A stretch of 64,000 nucleotides of DNA, taken from NCBI RefSeq assembly GCF_004353925.1, contig NZ_SMOK01000012.1:362240-426239 (forward strand). The letters are read 5' to 3'. Of this stretch, positions 49,100 through 58,964 are shown piece by piece. Both the position numbers and the translations under genes were made by a program. The notes below the pieces were generated by a model. The model did no database searches. It was given only the letters and a program-made list of their open reading frames with translations, and was not told the origin of the DNA. Every line of letters begins with the position of its first letter. Positions within the stretch are counted from its first letter, which is position 1. The stretch is from Pseudomonas sp. H9 (GTDB lineage: Bacteria; Pseudomonadota; Gammaproteobacteria; Pseudomonadales; Pseudomonadaceae).

Positions 49100-49149
49100 G
49101 GGAACTTGTTTCGCGGTTCCCGGTCAATGGTGGCAGTGCCCACGGGCAC
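49100..49149 (+). promoter_or_regulatory. rpoH leader with two stem-loops
   Basis: gggaac (49100-49105) pairs with gttccc (49116-49121), and gtgcc with ggcac around cacg (49136-49149). The ribosome site GGAGG lies after them at 49163-49169 and is not paired in these hairpins. A transcriptional terminator role is unlikely without T-runs. A temperature or stability function for the leader is possible but not shown. Confidence 0.35.
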
Positions 49150-49177
49150 GAGTTTAGTGAGTCGGAGGTTTTTTCGT

Positions 49178-50032
49178 ATGACCACTTCGTTGCAACCTGC
49201 CTACGCCTTGGTTCCCGGTGCAAACCTGGAAGCCTATGTGCACACGGTAAACAGCATTCCATTGCTGTCGCCGGAGCAGGAGCGTGAACTGGCCGAGAGT
49301 CTCTACTACGAGCAGAATCTTGAGGCGGCTCGGCAGATGGTGCTCGCCCACCTGCGGTTTGTCGTACATATCGCTCGCAGCTATTCCGGCTACGGGCTGG
49401 CCCAGGCTGACCTGATTCAGGAAGGCAATGTTGGCCTGATGAAAGCGGTCAAACGTTTCAACCCTGAAATGGGTGTGCGCCTGGTGTCCTTCGCCGTGCA
49501 CTGGATCAAGGCCGAAATTCACGAGTTCATCCTGCGTAACTGGCGCATTGTCAAAGTCGCCACCACCAAGGCCCAGCGCAAGCTGTTCTTCAACCTGCGC
49601 AGCCAGAAGAAGCGCCTGGCCTGGCTTAACAACGATGAAGTTCATCGTGTTGCCGAAAGCCTGGGTGTCGAGCCGCGTGAAGTGCGCGAGATGGAAAGTC
49701 GCCTGACGGGCCAGGACATGGCGTTCGATCCAGCGTCCGAAGCCGATGACGACAGCGCTTTCCAGTCGCCGGCCAACTACCTGGAAGACCATCGCTACGA
49801 CCCGGCGCTGCAACTGGAAGATGCCGACTGGAGCGACAACTCCACCAGCAACTTGCATGAAGCGCTGCAAGGCTTGGACGACCGCAGCCGTGACATTCTT
49901 TACCAGCGTTGGTTGGCTGAAGAGAAGGCTACGCTGCATGACCTGGCTGAGAAATACAGCGTGTCCGCCGAGCGGATCCGTCAGCTGGAGAAGAATGCGA
50001 TGAACAAGGTGAAAGCCCTCATCGCGATCTGA
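49178..50032 (+). CDS. rpoH: RNA polymerase sigma-32 factor
   Basis: Heat-shock sigma factor of 284 residues. Region 2 is visible as [21 protein letters not shown] and [17 protein letters not shown], the RpoH box as [10 protein letters not shown] near 130-139, and region 4 as [19 protein letters not shown] near 255-273. The start at 49178 follows a GGAGG site. RpoH abundance is controlled by FtsH/DnaK in relatives. Follows ftsX by 114 bases and likely has its own promoter. Confidence 0.97.
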   Translation: MTTSLQPAYALVPGANLEAYVHTVNSIPLLSPEQERELAESLYYEQNLEAARQMVLAHLRFVVHIARSYSGYGLAQADLIQEGNVGLMKAVKRFNPEMGVRLVSFAVHWIKAEIHEFILRNWRIVKVATTKAQRKLFFNLRSQKKRLAWLNNDEVHRVAESLGVEPREVREMESRLTGQDMAFDPASEADDDSAFQSPANYLEDHRYDPALQLEDADWSDNSTSNLHEALQGLDDRSRDILYQRWLAEEKATLHDLAEKYSVSAERIRQLEKNAMNKVKALIAI

Positions 50033-50043
50033 GGCTGAAACCA

Positions 50044-50100
50044 TCGCGGGGCAAGCCCGCTCCCACCGGGGATCTCGGTGGGAGCGGGCTTGCCCCGCGA
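50044..50100. repeat. REP palindrome pair 9 (after rpoH)
   Basis: Inverted REP pair with a 10-base loop, 12 bases downstream of the rpoH stop. Confidence 0.9.
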
Positions 50101-50197
50101 GTTTTTTATGGCGCCAGATCTTGCAGGCGACAGCGCAGGTCTATAATCGCGCCACGTTGGCCCCGCCACTTTTTCCGCCACCCATGTCGAGACTGTT

Positions 50198-50707
50198 ATG
50201 ACCATTTCCTTGTATGCCGCTTCTGTTCCTGTTTTCAAGCAAATGCTCAAGGCCTTGAGTGAGGTTCTGAACAAAGCCGAAGCTCACGCCACGGCGAAAA
50301 ACATTGATCCGAGCGTCTTCCTCCAGGCGCGCCTGTATCCGGACATGTTTCCACTGGTTCGCCAGGTACAGATCGCTGTTGATTTCGCCAAAGGTGTCTC
50401 GGCGCGCCTGGCTGAGGTCGAGCTACCTAAATACGACGACAACGAAACCACCTTTGCGGAACTGCAAGCGCTGATCAGCAAGGTATTGGCTTTCCTGGAC
50501 GGCATTGCGCCAGCGCAGATTGATGGCAAGGAAGGGATCGAAATCGTGACCCGTCCGGGCACGCCTAAAGAGAAGCGCTTCAGTGGCCAGGCTTATTTGC
50601 TGACCTACGGCCTGCCGCAGTTCTTCTTCCACGTCACCACCACTTACGCAATCTTGCGTCACAACGGTGTGGAAGTGGGCAAGCGTGACTACATGGGCGC
50701 GTTCTAA
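50198..50707 (+). CDS. DUF1993 family protein
   Basis: Protein of 169 residues, all helical by composition, with the family opening SLYAASVPVFKQMLKALSEVLNKAEAHA shortened here to its core VPVFKQMLKALSEVL, and the conserved end FFFHVTTTYAILRHNGVEVGKRDY. DUF1993 proteins belong to the DinB-like four-helix group and often have metal-binding His, here H in FHVTTTYA. Function unestablished. Alone between REP pair 9 and a terminator shared with mtgA. Confidence 0.85.
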   Translation: MTISLYAASVPVFKQMLKALSEVLNKAEAHATAKNIDPSVFLQARLYPDMFPLVRQVQIAVDFAKGVSARLAEVELPKYDDNETTFAELQALISKVLAFLDGIAPAQIDGKEGIEIVTRPGTPKEKRFSGQAYLLTYGLPQFFFHVTTTYAILRHNGVEVGKRDYMGAF

Positions 50708-50735
50708 AGCGTTTAGCCTGTAATCAGCGCACAGT

Positions 50736-50773
50736 AAAAACCCGGCATAGCGTGCGCTTTGCCGGGTTTTTTA
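50736..50773. terminator. Bidirectional rho-independent terminator between DUF1993 gene and mtgA
   Basis: aaaaacccggca (50736-50747) pairs with tgccgggttttt (50760-50771) around tagcgtgcgctt, giving A- and T-tracts on both sides. It covers the mtgA stop region, so it serves both convergent genes. Confidence 0.85.
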
Positions 50774-51493
50774 TTGGTTCCAGGGCGCTTTGCGCGGGCT
50801 GTCCAGTTGCACCAGATAACCGCTGCCACCTAACTGGCGCATCTGCTGGCGAATCCACCCTGCACGACGCGCCACGTAGCTGCTGGGGCGGCTGGCGCTC
50901 CATCTCAGCGGGCTAGGTAGCACAGCGGCCAGCAAACTGGCCTGTTGACGGCTCAAGCGGCTGGCATCGACGCCAAAGTGATGTTGTGCCGCAGCCTGGG
51001 CACCAAACACACCTTCGCCCCATTCGGCACTGTTGAGGTAAACCTCCAGAATCCGCTCCTTGGACCAGAGCAGTTCAATCAGGGCGGTGAACCAGGCTTC
51101 CAGGCCTTTACGCAACCAGCTACGCCCCGACCAGAGAAACTGATTCTTGGCCACTTGCTGGCTCAGGGTGCTGGCGCCACGAATGCTGCCGCCGCGTTCG
51201 TTGTGCGCCAGGGCTGCCTGAATGGCGATGAAGTCGAAGCCCCAATGGTTGGCGAACTTCTGGTCTTCACCGGCGATAACCGCCACCTTGAGTTCATCGG
51301 ATATACGTTCCCAAGGCTCCCAATCGCGTTGCAAGTCAATCGGCTGGCCATTGAACCAGGATTCGACCTTGCGTTCGACCATCAACATCGTGCCCGGTGG
51401 CGGTACCCAGCGCAGCACCAGCACCAGCAGTGCGCTGCCAGCGGCAAACCAGAGCAAGGCGCGGGTAAGGCGGCGGATAATGGACGACAACAT
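50771..51493 (-). CDS. mtgA: Monofunctional biosynthetic peptidoglycan glycosyltransferase
   Basis: GT51 enzyme of 240 residues polymerising lipid II into glycan strands. One N-terminal membrane segment (LLWFAAGSALLVLVLRWV). The catalytic Glu lies in VAVIAGEDQKFANHWGFD near residue 75-90; further motifs are GASTLSQQVAKN and RKGLEAWFTALIELLWSKERILE-type KERILEVYLNSAEWG. Length matches E. coli MtgA. Confidence 0.94.
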   Translation of the reverse strand: MLSSIIRRLTRALLWFAAGSALLVLVLRWVPPPGTMLMVERKVESWFNGQPIDLQRDWEPWERISDELKVAVIAGEDQKFANHWGFDFIAIQAALAHNERGGSIRGASTLSQQVAKNQFLWSGRSWLRKGLEAWFTALIELLWSKERILEVYLNSAEWGEGVFGAQAAAQHHFGVDASRLSRQQASLLAAVLPSPLRWSASRPSSYVARRAGWIRQQMRQLGGSGYLVQLDSPRKAPWNQ

Positions 51494-51561
51494 AGAGATG
51501 GCTTGGCCGAACCGAATGAGCGGGCCATTATACAGACCCTGTGATGACTAGGAGTCGCCTC

Positions 51562-51933
51562 ATGTTGCGTAGTTTTCTCTTGCTCGCTGCCTTTTTCGGC
51601 TTCACTGGTGTTGCCTTGGGTGCCTTTGCCGCACATGGCTTGAAAGGGCGCCTGAGCAGTGAATACCTGGCGATTTTCCACACCGGCGTTACCTACCAGC
51701 TGGTGCACGCCCTGGCGTTGCTCGGCGTTGCGGTGCTGGCTACGCAGTTGCCTGGCCGCCTGGTGGGTTGGGCCGGCGGTCTGTTCGCCCTGGGCATTGT
51801 CTTGTTCTCCGGTAGCCTGTACCTGTTGACCCTCAGTGGCATCGGTAAGTTAGGCATGATCACCCCGATTGGCGGCATGGCCTTCCTTGGCGGCTGGCTG
51901 TGCCTGGGGCTTGCCGCCTGGCGCTTGAGTTGA
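51562..51933 (+). CDS. DUF423 family small membrane protein
   Basis: Inner-membrane protein of 123 residues with four predicted helices, starting FLLLAAFFGFTGVALGAFAA. Typical family segments are GAFAAHGLKGRLS, HALALLGVAVL, GSLYLLTLSGIG and TPIGGMAFLGGWLCL. No known function. ATG at 51562 has GGAG eight bases upstream. Divergent from mtgA. Confidence 0.85.
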   Translation: MLRSFLLLAAFFGFTGVALGAFAAHGLKGRLSSEYLAIFHTGVTYQLVHALALLGVAVLATQLPGRLVGWAGGLFALGIVLFSGSLYLLTLSGIGKLGMITPIGGMAFLGGWLCLGLAAWRLS

Positions 51934-52034
51934 CTCAGCAGTCCAAATCGAGACGAATGGCGATGCTTGGCCTTGGTCGTTGCACCTGATCAGGGCTAGA
52001 ATGCGGGCCCCTAAAAATAATGGTGGCCGTGCGC

Positions 52035-52235
52035 ATGCGCATTCAATTGAACGGTGAACCCTTCGAGTTGCCCGATGGCGAAAGCGTCGAGGCCCTGCTG
52101 ACCCGCCTGGACCTTGTCGGGCGCCGCGTCGCGGTAGAGCTCAACCTGGATATCGTGCCACGTAGCCAGCACGCCGCCACGGCGTTGCGTGACGGCGACC
52201 AGGTCGAAGTCGTGCATGCCATCGGCGGCGGCTAG
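52035..52235 (+). CDS. thiS: Sulfur carrier protein ThiS
   Basis: Ubiquitin-like sulfur carrier of 66 residues for thiazole synthesis; sulfur is carried as a C-terminal thiocarboxylate. The expected GG end is present as HAIGGG. MRIQLNGEPFELPDG is the typical first strand pair; I prefer ATG 52035 over the upstream one at 52020. Upstream of thiG. Confidence 0.93.
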   Translation: MRIQLNGEPFELPDGESVEALLTRLDLVGRRVAVELNLDIVPRSQHAATALRDGDQVEVVHAIGGG

Positions 52236-52283
52236 GGCCCCAGGATCACCTTGCTAGTCCCTCAACCTTTCAGAGGAATTCCG

Positions 52284-53078
52284 ATGAGCAACCTTCGCAC
52301 CGACAAGCCCTTTACCCTGGCCGGCCGTACCTTCCAGTCGCGCCTGCTGGTCGGCACCGGTAAATACCGTGACCTTGAAGAAACCCGTCTGGCCATTGAA
52401 GCCTCGGGTGCCGAGATCGTCACCGTTGCCGTGCGCCGCACCAACATTGGTCAGAACCCGGGCGAGCCGAACCTGCTCGATGTGCTGCCGCCGGATCGCT
52501 ACACCATTCTGCCGAATACCGCTGGCTGCTACGACGCGGTTGAAGCCGTGCGCACCTGCCGCCTGGCCCGTGAACTGCTCGATGGCCACAATCTGGTCAA
52601 GCTGGAAGTGCTGGCTGACCAGAAAACACTGTTCCCCAACGTGATCGAAACCCTCAAGGCCGCCGAAGTGCTGGTCAAAGACGGTTTCGACGTGATGGTT
52701 TACACCAGCGATGACCCGATCATTGCGCGCCAACTGGCTGAAGCCGGCTGCATCGCGGTCATGCCTCTGGCTGGCCTGATCGGCACTGGTCTGGGTATCT
52801 GCAACCCGTACAACCTACAGATCATTCTCGAAGAGTCGAAAGTGCCTGTGCTGGTTGATGCCGGTGTTGGTACTGCGTCGGACGCTACCATCGCCATGGA
52901 AATGGGCTGTGAGGCGGTGCTGATGAACTCGGCCATTGCCAATGCCCAGCAGCCAATCATGATGGCTGAAGCCATGAAGCACGCCATTGTTGCCGGTCGT
53001 CTGGCGTACCTCGCCGGGCGTATGCCGAAAAAACTCTATGCCAGCGCCTCGTCGCCGCTGGATGGTCTGATCAAGTAA
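52284..53078 (+). CDS. thiG: Thiazole synthase
   Basis: TIM-barrel enzyme of 264 residues that condenses dehydroglycine, deoxyxylulose 5-phosphate and ThiS-thiocarboxylate to the thiazole of thiamine. Active-site lysine region [14 protein letters not shown] and the phosphate-binding [23 protein letters not shown] are visible. RBS GAGGAA precedes the ATG. No TPP riboswitch-like leader was seen in the 49 bases before it or before thiS. Confidence 0.96.
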   Translation: MSNLRTDKPFTLAGRTFQSRLLVGTGKYRDLEETRLAIEASGAEIVTVAVRRTNIGQNPGEPNLLDVLPPDRYTILPNTAGCYDAVEAVRTCRLARELLDGHNLVKLEVLADQKTLFPNVIETLKAAEVLVKDGFDVMVYTSDDPIIARQLAEAGCIAVMPLAGLIGTGLGICNPYNLQIILEESKVPVLVDAGVGTASDATIAMEMGCEAVLMNSAIANAQQPIMMAEAMKHAIVAGRLAYLAGRMPKKLYASASSPLDGLIK

Positions 53079-53087
53079 GAGCCCCTG

Positions 53088-53810
53088 ATGACTGAATCGC
53101 AAGAAACGCCGATCTCCACCGAAGGCGAAGAGCGCCAACACCGCCGCATCAAGAGCTTCGTGATGCGCGCCGGGCGCATGACCGAAGGCCAGCAACGCGG
53201 CCTGGAGCAGGGTGGCCCACTGTTCATCCTGCCGCTGGCAGACAGCCCGGTTGATTACGACCAGGTGTTTGGCCGCTCGGCCCCGCGTACCCTGGAGATC
53301 GGTTTCGGCATGGGACATTCCCTGTTGGAAATGGCCGCTGCTGCCCCGGAGCAGGACTTCATTGGTGTTGAAGTACACCGCCCAGGTGTCGGTGCGCTGC
53401 TCAACGGCGTGCTGACCCAAGGCCTGAAGAACCTGCGGGTGTACGACTGCGATGCAATTGAAGTGCTGAACAAGTGCGTGGCCGACAACAGCCTCGATCG
53501 CTTGATGCTGTTTTTCCCGGATCCTTGGCACAAGAGCCGCCATCACAAGCGCCGCATCGTTCAGCCTGAGTTCGCTGCCCTGGTGCGCAGCAAGCTCAAG
53601 GTCGGTGGTGTGTTCCATATGGCGACCGACTGGGAGCCGTATGCCGAGTACATGCTGGAAGTGATGAACGTCGCCCCGGGTTATCGCAACCTGGCGGCCG
53701 ATGGCAAGTGCGTAGAGCGCCCGGCCGAGCGCCCGATCACCAAGTTCGAACGCCGTGGCGAGCGACTTGGGCATGGGGTGTGGGATCTGAAGTTCGAGAA
53801 GCTGGCGTAA
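53088..53810 (+). CDS. trmB: tRNA (guanine-46-N7)-methyltransferase
   Basis: SAM enzyme of 240 residues. SAM loop [14 protein letters not shown] near 64-77, acidic residue in [10 protein letters not shown], and the tRNA/catalytic segment [17 protein letters not shown] near 143-159. The N-terminal 30 residues are a basic RNA-contact region ([16 protein letters not shown]). Ten bases after thiG, so likely in one unit. Confidence 0.96.
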   Translation: MTESQETPISTEGEERQHRRIKSFVMRAGRMTEGQQRGLEQGGPLFILPLADSPVDYDQVFGRSAPRTLEIGFGMGHSLLEMAAAAPEQDFIGVEVHRPGVGALLNGVLTQGLKNLRVYDCDAIEVLNKCVADNSLDRLMLFFPDPWHKSRHHKRRIVQPEFAALVRSKLKVGGVFHMATDWEPYAEYMLEVMNVAPGYRNLAADGKCVERPAERPITKFERRGERLGHGVWDLKFEKLA

Positions 53811-53815
53811 ATCGA

Positions 53816-53868
53816 TCGCGGGGCAAGCCCGCTCCTACAGGTGCTGTGGGAGCGGGCTTGCCCCGTGA
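53816..53868. repeat. REP palindrome pair 10 (trmB / DUF3392, convergent)
   Basis: Inverted REP pair with 3' unit ending ccccgtga, between convergent genes. Confidence 0.9.
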
Positions 53869-53875
53869 TGCTTAT

Positions 53876-54199
53876 TTAGCGTCGATCAGCAACCACACCA
53901 ATCAACACCAAAACAACCAGCAATACCGGCGCCAGCGCATAGTTGTTGAACTGCGCCAGGCCTTTTACCACCCACGGCGTGGCGTAGATCAGCGCGGCAC
54001 CACTGCCGATCATCACCAGCAATGCCATGAAGGGTACGCGCAAGGCGCCTGCAAGGCCGCCCAGGCGTTGTTCCACCCAGCCTTTGATGTCGGTGCCGAA
54101 CAACACCAGCAAACAACCCACAAGCGCCAGTGAGATCTCCGACAGATTACTGCGACTCCAGCGCGAAACGGTCGAAAGCAGGTCGAGTACCAAGTCCAT
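53876..54199 (-). CDS. DUF3392 family membrane protein
   Basis: Membrane protein of 107 residues with three predicted helices (ISLALVGCLLVLFG, VPFMALLVMIGSGAALIYA, ALAPVLLVVLVLIGVVA). The family is of unknown function and is common in pseudomonads. Downstream of hemW by nine bases on the same strand. Confidence 0.85.
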   Translation of the reverse strand: MDLVLDLLSTVSRWSRSNLSEISLALVGCLLVLFGTDIKGWVEQRLGGLAGALRVPFMALLVMIGSGAALIYATPWVVKGLAQFNNYALAPVLLVVLVLIGVVADRR

Positions 54200-54208
54200 T
54201 CGAAATCC

Positions 54209-55423
54209 TTAGGTCAAGAAATACTGCAGCAGGTCGTTGAGGAACAACTGGCCTCGCGGGGTGGCGACCAGTCGCGTCGTTTCGACCTGCAAAAGGCCCT
54301 TTTGTTCGGCTTCGCGGCGCGCTTGCATCAGTTGCTGCAAGGGCAGCCCGGTGCGTTGCGTGAACAGTTCGGCATCCACGCCTTGGGTCAGGCGCAGGGC
54401 GTTCATCAGAAACTCGAAGGGCAGTTCGTCCACCGGCAGCAGCTTTTCCCCGGCTTTGAAGGCTTTGGCCGGGTTCAGGTAGTCCTTGGGCAGGCGGGTC
54501 TTCCAGGTGCGCAGGATGCGGCCGTCCGGGTGGCTGAGTTTGCCGTGGGCGCCTGCACCGATGCCGATGAAGTCGCCAAAGCTCCAGTAGTTGAGGTTGT
54601 GCCGGGCGGCACGACCCGGCTGGGCGTAGGCCGAGACTTCGTACTGGGTATAACCGTGGCTGGCGAGCAGGGCCTGACCGGCCTCCTGAATATCCCAAAG
54701 GATATCGTCTTCGGGTAGCAGCGGTGGCTGGTTCCAGAACACCGTATTCGGCTCTAGCGTCAGCTGGTACCAGGACAGGTGCGTAGGGTTAAGCGCAATC
54801 GCCTGGCGCAAGTCGCTCAAGGCATCATCCAACGACTGATCGGGAAGGCCATGCATCAGGTCGAGGTTGAAGTTGTCGAACCCGGCATTGCGCGCCATGT
54901 CGGCGGCGCGAATAGCTTCGTCGCCATTGTGAATGCGGCCCAGAGCCTCTAGCTTGGCCTGCTGGAAACTCTGGATACCAATCGACAGGCGATTGATCCC
55001 CAGCTGCCGGTAGGCTTTGAACTTCTCTTGCTCAAAGGTCCCAGGGTTGGCTTCCAGGGTGATTTCGATATCACTGGCAAACGGGATGCGTTGCTCCACA
55101 CCTGCCAACAGGCGGCCCAGCGCATCAGCGCTGAACAGGCTGGGCGTACCGCCACCGAAGAAGATCGAGCTGATCGGCCGGCCATACACCGCGCCCAGTT
55201 CCTGGTCGAGGTCGGCCAGCAGAGCATCGACATAGGCCTGCTCTGGCAGCTCGGGTGTGGCGGCGTGGGAGTTGAAGTCGCAGTACGGGCATTTGCGCAC
55301 GCACCACGGAATATGGATGTACAGCGCCAGGGGCGGCAGCTGCGGCAGGGCCGCCCGCGGTGCTTGGGAAGTAAAGCCAGCCTCGCCCAGGTGCAGTGGC
55401 TGTGCCGGCGAATGATCGGTCAT
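54209..55423 (-). CDS. hemW: Radical SAM heme chaperone HemW
   Basis: Protein of 404 residues. The radical SAM cysteines lie in [16 protein letters not shown] near 37-52, with CxxxCxxC; the SAM-binding GGG is in FFGGGTPSL. Long N terminus before LALYIHIPW is about 30 residues longer than in E. coli, but no later ATG fits before the cysteine motif. It binds heme and delivers it to respiratory proteins; earlier annotations as coproporphyrinogen oxidase HemN are wrong for this group. Its start overlaps the rdgB stop by four bases. Confidence 0.94.
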   Translation of the reverse strand: MTDHSPAQPLHLGEAGFTSQAPRAALPQLPPLALYIHIPWCVRKCPYCDFNSHAATPELPEQAYVDALLADLDQELGAVYGRPISSIFFGGGTPSLFSADALGRLLAGVEQRIPFASDIEITLEANPGTFEQEKFKAYRQLGINRLSIGIQSFQQAKLEALGRIHNGDEAIRAADMARNAGFDNFNLDLMHGLPDQSLDDALSDLRQAIALNPTHLSWYQLTLEPNTVFWNQPPLLPEDDILWDIQEAGQALLASHGYTQYEVSAYAQPGRAARHNLNYWSFGDFIGIGAGAHGKLSHPDGRILRTWKTRLPKDYLNPAKAFKAGEKLLPVDELPFEFLMNALRLTQGVDAELFTQRTGLPLQQLMQARREAEQKGLLQVETTRLVATPRGQLFLNDLLQYFLT

Positions 55424-56016
55424 GCCAGGCCCAGACGTTGACGCAACAGGCTCATGGCACGGGCACGGTGGCTGATCTGGTTCTTGTCGCTGGGGCTGAG
55501 TTCGGCGCTGGAGCAGTCGCGCTCCGGAACCCAGAACAGCGGGTCGTAGCCAAAGCCATGCTCACCGCTGGCTTCGGTCAGGATACGGCCGTGCCAGAGC
55601 CCTTCGCAGAGAATAGGCAGCGGATCGTCAGCGTGGCGCACCAGCGCCAGTACGCAGACGAACTGCGCGCCACGCTGCTCCTGTGGCACGTCCTTGAGGA
55701 CATCCAGCAGTTTGGCGTTGTTGGCGGCATCGCCTTTGCCGTCGGCATAGCGCGCCGAATAGATACCCGGTGCACCCCCGAGGAAGTCCACGGCCAGGCC
55801 TGAGTCGTCAGCCAGTGCCGGCATGCCGGAAATCCGCGCGGCATTGCGTGCCTTGAGGATGGCGTTTTCGACGAACGACAGGCCGGTTTCTTCCGGCTCG
55901 ACGCTGCTGAACTCGCCAATTGAGCGCAGCTGCACGGTATCACCGAGCATGGCCTGCAGTTCTTTGAGTTTGCCGGCGTTGTGGCTGGCCAATACGATTT
56001 GCTTGAAGGTCATCAT
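55420..56016 (-). CDS. rdgB: dITP/XTP pyrophosphatase (RdgB/HAM1)
   Basis: Nucleotide sanitation enzyme of 198 residues that hydrolyses ITP, dITP and XTP. Substrate motif [10 protein letters not shown] near 10-19, the catalytic metal region [22 protein letters not shown] near 66-87, and [12 protein letters not shown] near 149-160 are visible. The start overlaps the stop of the DUF4426 gene and could also be the ATG three bases later. Confidence 0.95.
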   Translation of the reverse strand: MMTFKQIVLASHNAGKLKELQAMLGDTVQLRSIGEFSSVEPEETGLSFVENAILKARNAARISGMPALADDSGLAVDFLGGAPGIYSARYADGKGDAANNAKLLDVLKDVPQEQRGAQFVCVLALVRHADDPLPILCEGLWHGRILTEASGEHGFGYDPLFWVPERDCSSAELSPSDKNQISHRARAMSLLRQRLGLA

Positions 56017-56447
56017 TCGCCTGGGAAAAGCTCTTGGTTGAAACTGATGGTTTCGGTTTTGCCACCAATGCCAACGTCGATGGTGAAGGTACGGGTTTCC
56101 TGTTGCTCAACAGGGAACTGGGCGATGTAGTAGATCGCGCCTTGTTCGGTGATTTGCTTGAACTTCAGCGGGATCGAGTTGCTGGTGAGGTCTTTGACGG
56201 AGCCCGTTACCTGGGTAACCACCGGCTTGCCGGCCTTGATTACCGAGACGTTGATCACGCCCTGGTTCTTGCTGCGCACCAGCTCTGCAGCTTTGGCGAT
56301 GTCTGGCTGCAGGAAGGTCGAGATAAAGGTGCTGTAGTGCACCGTGGTATCACCAAAAACTTCCTGGCGCTCACCTTTGATGGCATCGGCGGCAACGGCC
56401 GTCATGCTCAGGCAGCCGGCCAGTAAAAAGCTCAACAAGCGACCCAT
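56013..56447 (-). CDS. DUF4426 family exported protein
   Basis: Protein of 144 residues with a signal peptide ([19 protein letters not shown]). Segments [17 protein letters not shown] and the Ig-like ending [25 protein letters not shown] mark the family. It is an envelope protein of unknown role in pseudomonads and shares a transcript with metX, metW, rdgB and hemW. Confidence 0.83.
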   Translation of the reverse strand: MGRLLSFLLAGCLSMTAVAADAIKGERQEVFGDTTVHYSTFISTFLQPDIAKAAELVRSKNQGVINVSVIKAGKPVVTQVTGSVKDLTSNSIPLKFKQITEQGAIYYIAQFPVEQQETRTFTIDVGIGGKTETISFNQELFPGE

Positions 56448-56471
56448 GATCGTTCTCCTCCAGTGTGCGGG

Positions 56472-57092
56472 TTAAACCGCGACCTTGTGTTCGTTAAGGC
56501 CGGGGCTGCTGACACGGTAAATGCCGATCTCCCCTAGAAGATTAGGCCATAGCTTGCCCGCCCACCCGTGGCGGTGCAAATGGTCGACAGCCAGGCGGTC
56601 GAGTACTTGTGCACGGCGTTCGCTGCACAGTGCCTCGAAGTCTTCAAAGGTGCAGAAGTGGATGTTCGGCGTGTTGTACCAGGTATACGGCATGAAGTCC
56701 GAAACCGGCATGCGACCTTTGGTCGCCAGGTACCAGCGGCAGCGCCAGTGGCCGAAATTGGGGAAGGTGATGATGCACTGGCGGCCCACTCGCAGCATTT
56801 CGTCGAGGATCCGATCGGGGTATTCCACAGCCTGCAGGGCCTGAGTCATGACCACCACGTCGAAGCTGTTGCTGGCGAAATTGCCCAGGCCTCTGTCCAG
56901 GTCCTGCTCAATGACGTTGACACCCTTGGCCACGCACTGGGCGATGTTGTCGGGGTCGATTTCCAGGCCATAGCCGCTGACTTGCTTGTTGTCGCGCAGC
57001 GAGGCGAGCAGTTCACCGGTACCGCAACCGAGGTCGAGTACCCGGCTACCGGCGGGGATCCAGTCTTGGATGATTTCCAGGTCGGCTCTCAT
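56472..57092 (-). CDS. metW: Methionine biosynthesis protein MetW
   Basis: SAM-methyltransferase fold protein of 206 residues. The SAM loop RVLDLGCGTGELLASLRD near 18-35 is intact. MetW is needed with MetX to form the acyl homoserine in methionine synthesis in pseudomonads. It lies seven bases after metX, as in most gamma- and betaproteobacteria that carry metXW. Confidence 0.94.
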   Translation of the reverse strand: MRADLEIIQDWIPAGSRVLDLGCGTGELLASLRDNKQVSGYGLEIDPDNIAQCVAKGVNVIEQDLDRGLGNFASNSFDVVVMTQALQAVEYPDRILDEMLRVGRQCIITFPNFGHWRCRWYLATKGRMPVSDFMPYTWYNTPNIHFCTFEDFEALCSERRAQVLDRLAVDHLHRHGWAGKLWPNLLGEIGIYRVSSPGLNEHKVAV

Positions 57093-57099
57093 AGGTTCC

Positions 57100-58239
57100 T
57101 CAGCAGACGATGCGGTTCATGTAATTCTTGAACCCCGTGATGTAGCGCGGGGTCGGGATCAGGAAGGCATCGTGGCCATAGGGCGAGTCGATATCCAGGT
57201 AGCAGACGTTCTTGCGTGCGGCGATCAGGGCGTCGACGATCTCCCGCGAGCGCGCTGGTGAGAAACGCCAGTCGGTGGTGAACGACATCACGCAGTAATC
57301 GGCGGTGACATGCGCCAGGGTTGCGGCCAGGTCGCCGTTGTGAGCTGCGGCCGGGTCGAAGTAGTCCAGTGCCTTGGTCATCAGCAGGTAGGTGTTGGCG
57401 TCAAAGCGGCCGGAGAATTCCTCGCCCTGATAGCGCAGGTAGCTTTCGACCTGGAACTCAACGCTGTGGAAGTCGTAGTTGAGTTTGTCGCTTTTCAGCT
57501 CACGGCCGAATTTCTCACCCATCGAGTCATCCGACAGGTAAGTGATGTGGCCGACCATGCGCGCCAGCATCAGACCGCGCTTGGGGATCACGCCTTGGTC
57601 CTGGAACGAGCCGCCGTGGAACTCGGGGTCGGTGAGGATGGCCTGGCGGGCTACTTCGTTGAAGGCGATGTTCTGGGCCGAGAGCTTGGGTGCCGAGGCG
57701 ATGTCCAGGCAGTGACGCACGCGGTCTGGGTAGGTAATGGTCCACTGCAGCGCCTGCATGCCACCCAGGCTGCCGCCAATGACAGCAGCCCATTGCGCAA
57801 TCCCGAGGCGGTCGGCCAGGCGCGCCTGGCTGTGTACCCAGTCTTCCACGGTCAGAACCGGGAAGTCGGCGCCGTACGGCTTGCCGGTAGCCGGGTTGAC
57901 ACTGCTCGGGCCAGTGCTGCCGTTGCAGCCGCCGAGGTTGTTCAGGCTGACCACGAAGAAACGATTGGTATCGATGGGCTTGCCGGGGCCGATGCAGCTG
58001 TCCCACCAACCCGGCTTGCGGTCGTTGGGGCTATGGTAGCCCGCAGCATGATGGTGACCCGACAACGCATGGCAAATCAGCACGGCATTGCTGGCTGTGC
58101 TGTTAAGGGTGCCGTAGGTTTCGTAGATCAGTTCATAGGAGGCGAGCGAGCGACCGCAGGCCAGGGCCAGGGGCTCGTTGAACTGCGCCAGTTGCGGTGT
58201 TACCAGACCGACCGAATCTTCGGGAAAGACAGTGGACAT
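57100..58239 (-). CDS. metX: Homoserine O-acyltransferase (MetX)
   Basis: Alpha/beta hydrolase of 379 residues that acylates homoserine (acetyl or succinyl; gammaproteobacterial members often use succinyl-CoA, which sequence alone does not decide here). The nucleophile elbow is [10 protein letters not shown] near 155-164, [12 protein letters not shown] marks the family, and the catalytic His lies near the end in [11 protein letters not shown] (about 350-360). Start [11 protein letters not shown] is usual. Transcribed with metW. Confidence 0.93.
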   Translation of the reverse strand: MSTVFPEDSVGLVTPQLAQFNEPLALACGRSLASYELIYETYGTLNSTASNAVLICHALSGHHHAAGYHSPNDRKPGWWDSCIGPGKPIDTNRFFVVSLNNLGGCNGSTGPSSVNPATGKPYGADFPVLTVEDWVHSQARLADRLGIAQWAAVIGGSLGGMQALQWTITYPDRVRHCLDIASAPKLSAQNIAFNEVARQAILTDPEFHGGSFQDQGVIPKRGLMLARMVGHITYLSDDSMGEKFGRELKSDKLNYDFHSVEFQVESYLRYQGEEFSGRFDANTYLLMTKALDYFDPAAAHNGDLAATLAHVTADYCVMSFTTDWRFSPARSREIVDALIAARKNVCYLDIDSPYGHDAFLIPTPRYITGFKNYMNRIVC

Positions 58240-58305
58240 CGACCCTGCTCACGCTTAAATGAGGCGTAAGTCTAAAGACCACGGGGGGAGGGGGCAAGGA
58301 ACATA

Positions 58306-58360
58306 TCGCGGGGCAAGCCCGCTCCCACAGGGCTTCTGTGGGAGCGGGCTTGCCCCGCGA
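58306..58360. repeat. REP palindrome pair 11 (metX upstream / yggT end)
   Basis: Inverted REP pair in the 124-base gap between the start of metX and the end of yggT, so 5' of metX and 3' of yggT. Confidence 0.9.
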
Positions 58361-58363
58361 AGA

Positions 58364-58954
58364 TTACATCAGCAAGCGCAAGATTTCCGGCATCCCAGTC
58401 ATGGCAGCCAGGTTGTTGATCACCAGCATGTCGATCAACTTAATGGCCATGAACGCCAGAATCGGCGAAATATCCAGGCCGCCCAGATTCGGCAGCAAAC
58501 GGCGGAACGGCGCCAGGAACGGATCGCAGATCTGGTTGACCAGTTCGGCACCCGGGTTGTGGCTGCCCGGCGCGACCCAGGAAAGAATCACGCTGATGAT
58601 CAGGGCGAAGAAGAAGATGTTCAGGAACAGCGCGGTGACGCCAATGAGCGACCAGATCAGCAATTGCAGCGGGTTACCGGTAGTGCCATAGGCCAGCAGC
58701 AATGTCAGGGCCATGACCAGCATCTGCACGAGGATTGCCAGCACCAGTGATGACATGTCCAAGCCGAACAGGCTTGGAATGATCCGGCGCATGGGTCTGA
58801 GCAGCGGCTGGGTAGCGCGCACGGCAAACTGGCTGAGCGGGTTGTAGAAGTCAGCGCGTACCAGTTGCAGGATAAAGCGCAGCATGACGATAAGCAGGTA
58901 GAGGCTGCCAAGGGTTTGCACGATGTAGATGGCAGCGTTGTTCAATCCGAGCAT
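58364..58954 (-). CDS. YggT family membrane protein
   Basis: Membrane protein of 196 residues with two tandem YggT domains (about 10-90 and 105-190), each of two helices. Opening MLGLNNAAIYIVQTLGSLY is typical. The repeated amphipathic segments YNPLSQFAVRATQPLLRPMRR and CDPFLAPFRRLLPNLGG, shortened here, are the family signature. Role unclear, linked to osmotic shock or septum in E. coli. Ten bases after proC. Confidence 0.9.
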   Translation of the reverse strand: MLGLNNAAIYIVQTLGSLYLLIVMLRFILQLVRADFYNPLSQFAVRATQPLLRPMRRIIPSLFGLDMSSLVLAILVQMLVMALTLLLAYGTTGNPLQLLIWSLIGVTALFLNIFFFALIISVILSWVAPGSHNPGAELVNQICDPFLAPFRRLLPNLGGLDISPILAFMAIKLIDMLVINNLAAMTGMPEILRLLM

Positions 58955-58964
58955 GTTCGGCTCC

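Noticed and set aside
51934..52034. TPP riboswitch before thiS-thiG
   Set aside because: No thi-box-like conserved segments and too little space for the fold.
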